Shown in pieces: positions 60,526-64,000 of a stretch of DNA of 64,000 nucleotides. This DNA is from Bolinopsis microptera (Eukaryota > Ctenophora > Tentaculata > Lobata > Bolinopsidae). The notes beneath the pieces are model-generated. The model was not told the DNA's origin, did not search any database, and saw only the letters and a program-made list of their open reading frames with translations. The first letter of the stretch is position 1. Every line of letters starts with the position of its first letter. The stretch covers positions 443,812 to 507,811 of the forward strand of contig NC_087080.1 in assembly GCF_026151205.1 (NCBI RefSeq), read 5' to 3'. Both the position numbers and the translations under genes were made by a program.

Positions 60526-60987
60526 ACCTCTCTATCATGTGTTTACTATTGGTTACTAGTGGTTACCATGGTGACTTCTCTATCTCACTCCCTTCCCTTT
60601 TTCCTGCTTTCTCTTGTCTTCTCATTTGTCAGCGTTTCAATTCACAAAGAATGATATTAACTCTTCAAGACTTTTAATTGAACTGGGACGTATGTATTGT
60701 TGAGATTGCTATTACACAGTTTCAAATTGCACTCCCTCCATTTTCATTGGTTTCTCGTGTGTTCTAGTTTGTCGATGTTTCAAATCACAAAGAACAATAT
60801 TAACTCTTTATTACTTTTTAATTGATCTAAAAGACATGTATTGTTGAATATTATTGCAGTTCCCGTATCAATATCTTCCCCGCTTGAGCATTTGGTTCTC
60901 CTGGCATTTTTTTCCTGGAATCACCTAATTGTGTGTAATGATGTAAACATAGTGTTTTAACACCAATCACATAACTCAATGGTACCG

Positions 60988-61117
60988 CGACAATTGACCC
61001 CCGACAATTGACCCCCTATGTAATTACACTGGGGTCAATTGTCGCGAAATCTAGGGCTTAGTACGACAATTGACCCCCGACAATTGCCCCCATGTAATTA
61101 AACTGGGGTCAATTGAT
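60988..61117. repeat. GACAATTGACCCC / GGGGTCAATTGTC inverted motif cluster
   Basis: Two near-copies of about 75 bases, each with 'cgacaattgacccc', 'atgtaattacactgggg' and 'tcaattgtcg'. The pair flanks the hexamer array and a further copy follows at 61318-61352. Confidence 0.8.
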
Positions 61118-61303
61118 CGGGTCAGGGTCAGGGTCAGGGTCAGGGTCAGGGTCAGGGTCAGGGTCAGGGTCAGGGTCAGGGTCAGGGTCAGGGTCAGGGT
61201 CAGGGTCAGGGTCAGGGTCAGGGTCAGGGTCAGGGTCAGGGTCAGGGTCAGGGTCAGGGTCAGGGTCAGGGTCAGGGTCAGGGTCAGGGTCAGGGTCAGG
61301 GTT
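61118..61303. repeat. (GGGTCA)n hexamer array
   Basis: About 31 perfect copies. GGGTCA is also the half-site recognised by nuclear receptors, so the array is a run of direct half sites without spacers. Frames VRVRVR, GSGSGS and DPDPDP are by-products. Confidence 0.97.
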
Positions 61304-61379
61304 AATGTGGGGGGGGGGGGTCAATTGTCGAATGTCGGGGGGTCAATTGTCACCCACCCCAATACAAGACGTTTTTAAC

Positions 61380-61970
61380 TGTACAATATGTAACGACATC
61401 GGGCCAAAATAAACGGTGAACATTGAAATCAACTAAATAAACACCGCAACTTGGAACTTTGTCATGTACTGTGATCCACAGTCCGCACATTATAGTTCCC
61501 CTTTCCCATTGCTTGATTAGATCTGGTCTTCTTGGGTTTCCAGAGCGCAAGGCTAGGAAAACCAAATATAATTACGACTAACGTTGGAGTATCTTTTTCG
61601 TTCTCGGTGGTGTTGAGATTTACGAAAATCGCTCACGGAGCGCCCGAGAAAACACAGCATTCCTAAGAATTGGGGCCCGTAGAGTGATCTATAATAATGT
61701 TTCAAGAGAGCCGGCACTGTATATGAAACACTGTGTCACATTCAAACTTCTCGGAGAGATGTATCAGATGATCAACTTACTTGAAAATTTTGACAGCGAG
61801 CGGAATTTACTAAATTTTCGACCGAATGGTTTTTGATTTGTTATTAGACCAAGCCATTTTGGTCTTCCCCATATTGGTCTTCGGTGGCCATGATATTGAT
61901 CAATATTGCACGAGCTATTACTCCATTTCTAACAAGGTTGCGGTTCAAAATTCGAATGTGTATCACCTTT
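61380..61970. other. Gene-free unique sequence
   Basis: No exon or RNA gene is recognised in either strand. Confidence 0.5.
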
Positions 61971-61974
61971 TGCT

Positions 61975-63525
61975 CTGATTCAGATCCTCCTGATTCAGAT
62001 CCTCCTGATTCGGATCCTCCTGATTCAGATCCTCCTGATTCAGATCCTCCTGATTCAGATCCTCCCGATTCAGATCCTCCTGATTCAGATCCTCCTGATT
62101 CAGATCCTCCTGTTTCAGATCCTCCTGATTCAGATCCTCCTGATTCAGATCCTCCTGATTCAGATCCTCCTGATTCAGATCCTCCTGATTCAGATCCTCC
62201 TGATTCAGAATTCAGATCCTCCTGATTCAGATCCTCCTGATTCAGATCCTCCCGATTCAGATCCTCCTGATTCAGATCCTCCTGATTCAGATCCTCCTGA
62301 TTCAGATCCTCCTGATTCAGATCCTCCTGATTCAGATCCTCCTGATTCAGATCCTCCTGATTCGGATCCTCCTGATTCGGATCCTCCTGATTCAGATCCT
62401 CCTGATTCAGATCCTCCTGATTCAGATCCTCCTGATTCAGATCCTCCTGATTCAGAATTCAGATCCTCCTGATTCAGATCCTCCTGATTCAGATCCTCCT
62501 GATTCAGATCCTCCTGATTCAGATCCTCCTGATTCAGATCCTCCTGATTCAGATCCTCCTGATTCAGATCCTCCTGATTCAGATCCTCCCGATTCAGATC
62601 CTCCCGATTCAGATCCTCCTGATTCAGATCCTCCTGATTCAGATCCTCCTGATTCAGATCCTCCTGATTCAGATCCTCCTGATTCAGATCCTCCTGATTC
62701 AGATCCTCCTGATTCAGATCCTCCTGATTCAGATCCTCCTGATTCAGATCCTCCTGATTCAGATCCTCCTGATTCAGGTCCCCCTGATTCAGATCCTCCT
62801 GATTCAGATCCTCCTGATTCAGATCCTCCTGATTCAGATCCTCCTGATTCAGATCCTCCTGATTCAGATCCTCCTGATTCAGATCCTCCTGATTCAGATC
62901 CTCCTGATTCAGATCCTCCTGATTCAGATCCTCCTGATTCAGATCCTCCTGATTCAGATCCTCCTGATTCAGATCCTCCTGATTCAGATCCTCCTGATTC
63001 AGATCCTCCTGATTCAGATCCTCCTGATTCAGATCCTCCTGATTCAGATCCTCCTGATTCAGATCCTCCTGATTCAGATCCTCCTGATTCAGATCCTCCT
63101 GATTCAGATCCTCCCGATTCAGATCCTCCCGATTCAGATCCTCCTGGTTCAGATCCTCCTGGTTCAGATCCTCCTGATTCAGATCCTCCTGATTCAGATC
63201 CTCCTGATTCAGATCCTCCTGATTCAGATCCTCCTGATTCAGATCCTCCTGATTCAGATCCTACTGATTCAGATCCTCCTGATTCAGATCCTCCTGATTC
63301 AGATCCTCCTGATTCAGATCCTCCTGATTCAGATCCTCCTGATTCAGATCCTCCTGATTCAGATCCTCCTGATTCAGATCCCCCTGATTCAGATCCTCCT
63401 GATTCAGATCCTCCTGATTCAGATCCTCCTGATTCAGATCCTCCTGATTCAGATCCTCCTGATTCAGATCCTCCTGATTCAGATCCTCCTGATTCAGATC
63501 CTCCTGATTCGGATCCTCCTGATTT
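61975..63525. repeat. 15-bp minisatellite (gattcagatcctcct), ~103 copies
   Basis: Highly homogeneous. The unit is a multiple of three, so the plus strand reads SDPPD and the minus strand GGSES for nearly 400 codons. The two interruptions at ~62210 and ~62455 ('gattcagaattcagatcc') are identical, showing block duplication of about 244 bases. Confidence 0.96.
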
Positions 63526-63599
63526 AAATACCGTGAGTAAGCTTAATTGTGACGTATGCCTCGCAGTGGAAATTAAGAACAATGAGTTCAACTTATCAC

Positions 63600-64000
63600 T
63601 AGCAATTTCGGTAGTAGTTACCATAGTTGCACAACTAGTTGCCATAGCAACTTCAGTATTGTCAAATTAAGCGGGCTCTCAGCTCTGCTGTTAACCTATC
63701 AGCTTACAGCTGTCATGAGTAAAAACAAAGTTGCACTGACTAGGAAAAAATACAGAATATTAGGTAGTTACTAGTCACTAGTGACAAGCTGACGTTACAG
63801 AATATTAGGTAGTTACTAGTTACCAGCTAACGTCGACTCGTCGTTAATCATAAGTTATTAATTAAGAGCTGCTTACAAACTCCCTTACTTAGTTACTAGT
63901 TACCAGTAGTTACCATAGTTACTAGTTTCCAGCTTACTAACTGTACTGATCTCTATTATAGACAAATTGGGCGGACCAAAAGATGTGTTAAAAACCGCCT
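63600..64000. other. Gene-free end of window with X-box-like motifs
   Basis: Contains GTTACCATAGTTGC and GTTGCCATAGCAAC near 63616-63652. Also holds a direct repeat with 'acagaatattaggtagttac' (63750 and 63797), and 'tagttaccagtagttaccat'. Confidence 0.6.

Noticed and set aside
61118..61303. (GGGTCA)n considered as a telomeric repeat
   Set aside because: Animal telomeres are usually TTAGGG-type; this is a short internal array growing out of a local motif.

Overview
The window is nuclear DNA of an animal. Coding exons are short, obey GT-AG rules and are separated by long introns. A gene encodes extracellular cysteine-rich and kringle modules. RLE-type non-LTR, GIY-YIG/Penelope-like, LTR and mariner-type elements are present, and there is no operon-like organisation. 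The domain mix and the extreme minisatellite load suggest a marine invertebrate, possibly early-branching (sponge or cnidarian), but the sequence alone does not fix the taxon.

Layout. 1-4300: intronic or intergenic minisatellites. 4304-17074: the 3' part of a plus-strand multi-exon gene with GCC2/GCC3 (ephrin-receptor-like/TNFR-like) cysteine-rich repeats, one domain of unclear type, two kringles and a short tail. I could join twelve exons with consistent splice phases; the 5' end lies outside the window or is not recognised. Its sixth intron carries a 5'-truncated restriction-like-endonuclease non-LTR retrotransposon on the minus strand. 17560-18510: a GTTACT-type satellite. 19422-22488: a 3.07 kb foldback element made of two long inverted arms, bounded by an exact 8-bp target duplication. 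23365-29075 and 29700-33305: minisatellite fields, with promoter-like E-box/CCAAT clusters between them. 34484-40777: a non-coding LTR element with two 1,120-bp LTRs and a 4-bp target duplication, probably in minus orientation. 41083-41452: a (TCTG)n microsatellite. 42084-44788: a seven-exon gene of the DUF7869 type, probably a pseudogene (one in-frame TGA and one frameshift). 45000-56460: more minisatellites, a perfect 61-bp palindrome and a truncated GIY-YIG (Penelope-like) fragment. 56464-57973: a decayed mariner/Tc1-like element with about 360-bp inverted repeats. 57976-64000: a possible signal-peptide first exon at 59826, then large simple arrays.

Two themes cut across the window. First, minisatellites at exon edges of the kringle gene have copied exon/intron boundaries, splice sites included, up to about 84 times, and the decoy copies I checked lead straight into a stop codon. 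Second, several unrelated minisatellites share a palindromic core close to GTTACCATGGTAAC, which resembles the RFX X-box.

Most long ORFs in the repeat fields arise because the repeat unit is a multiple of three; I do not regard them as genes.
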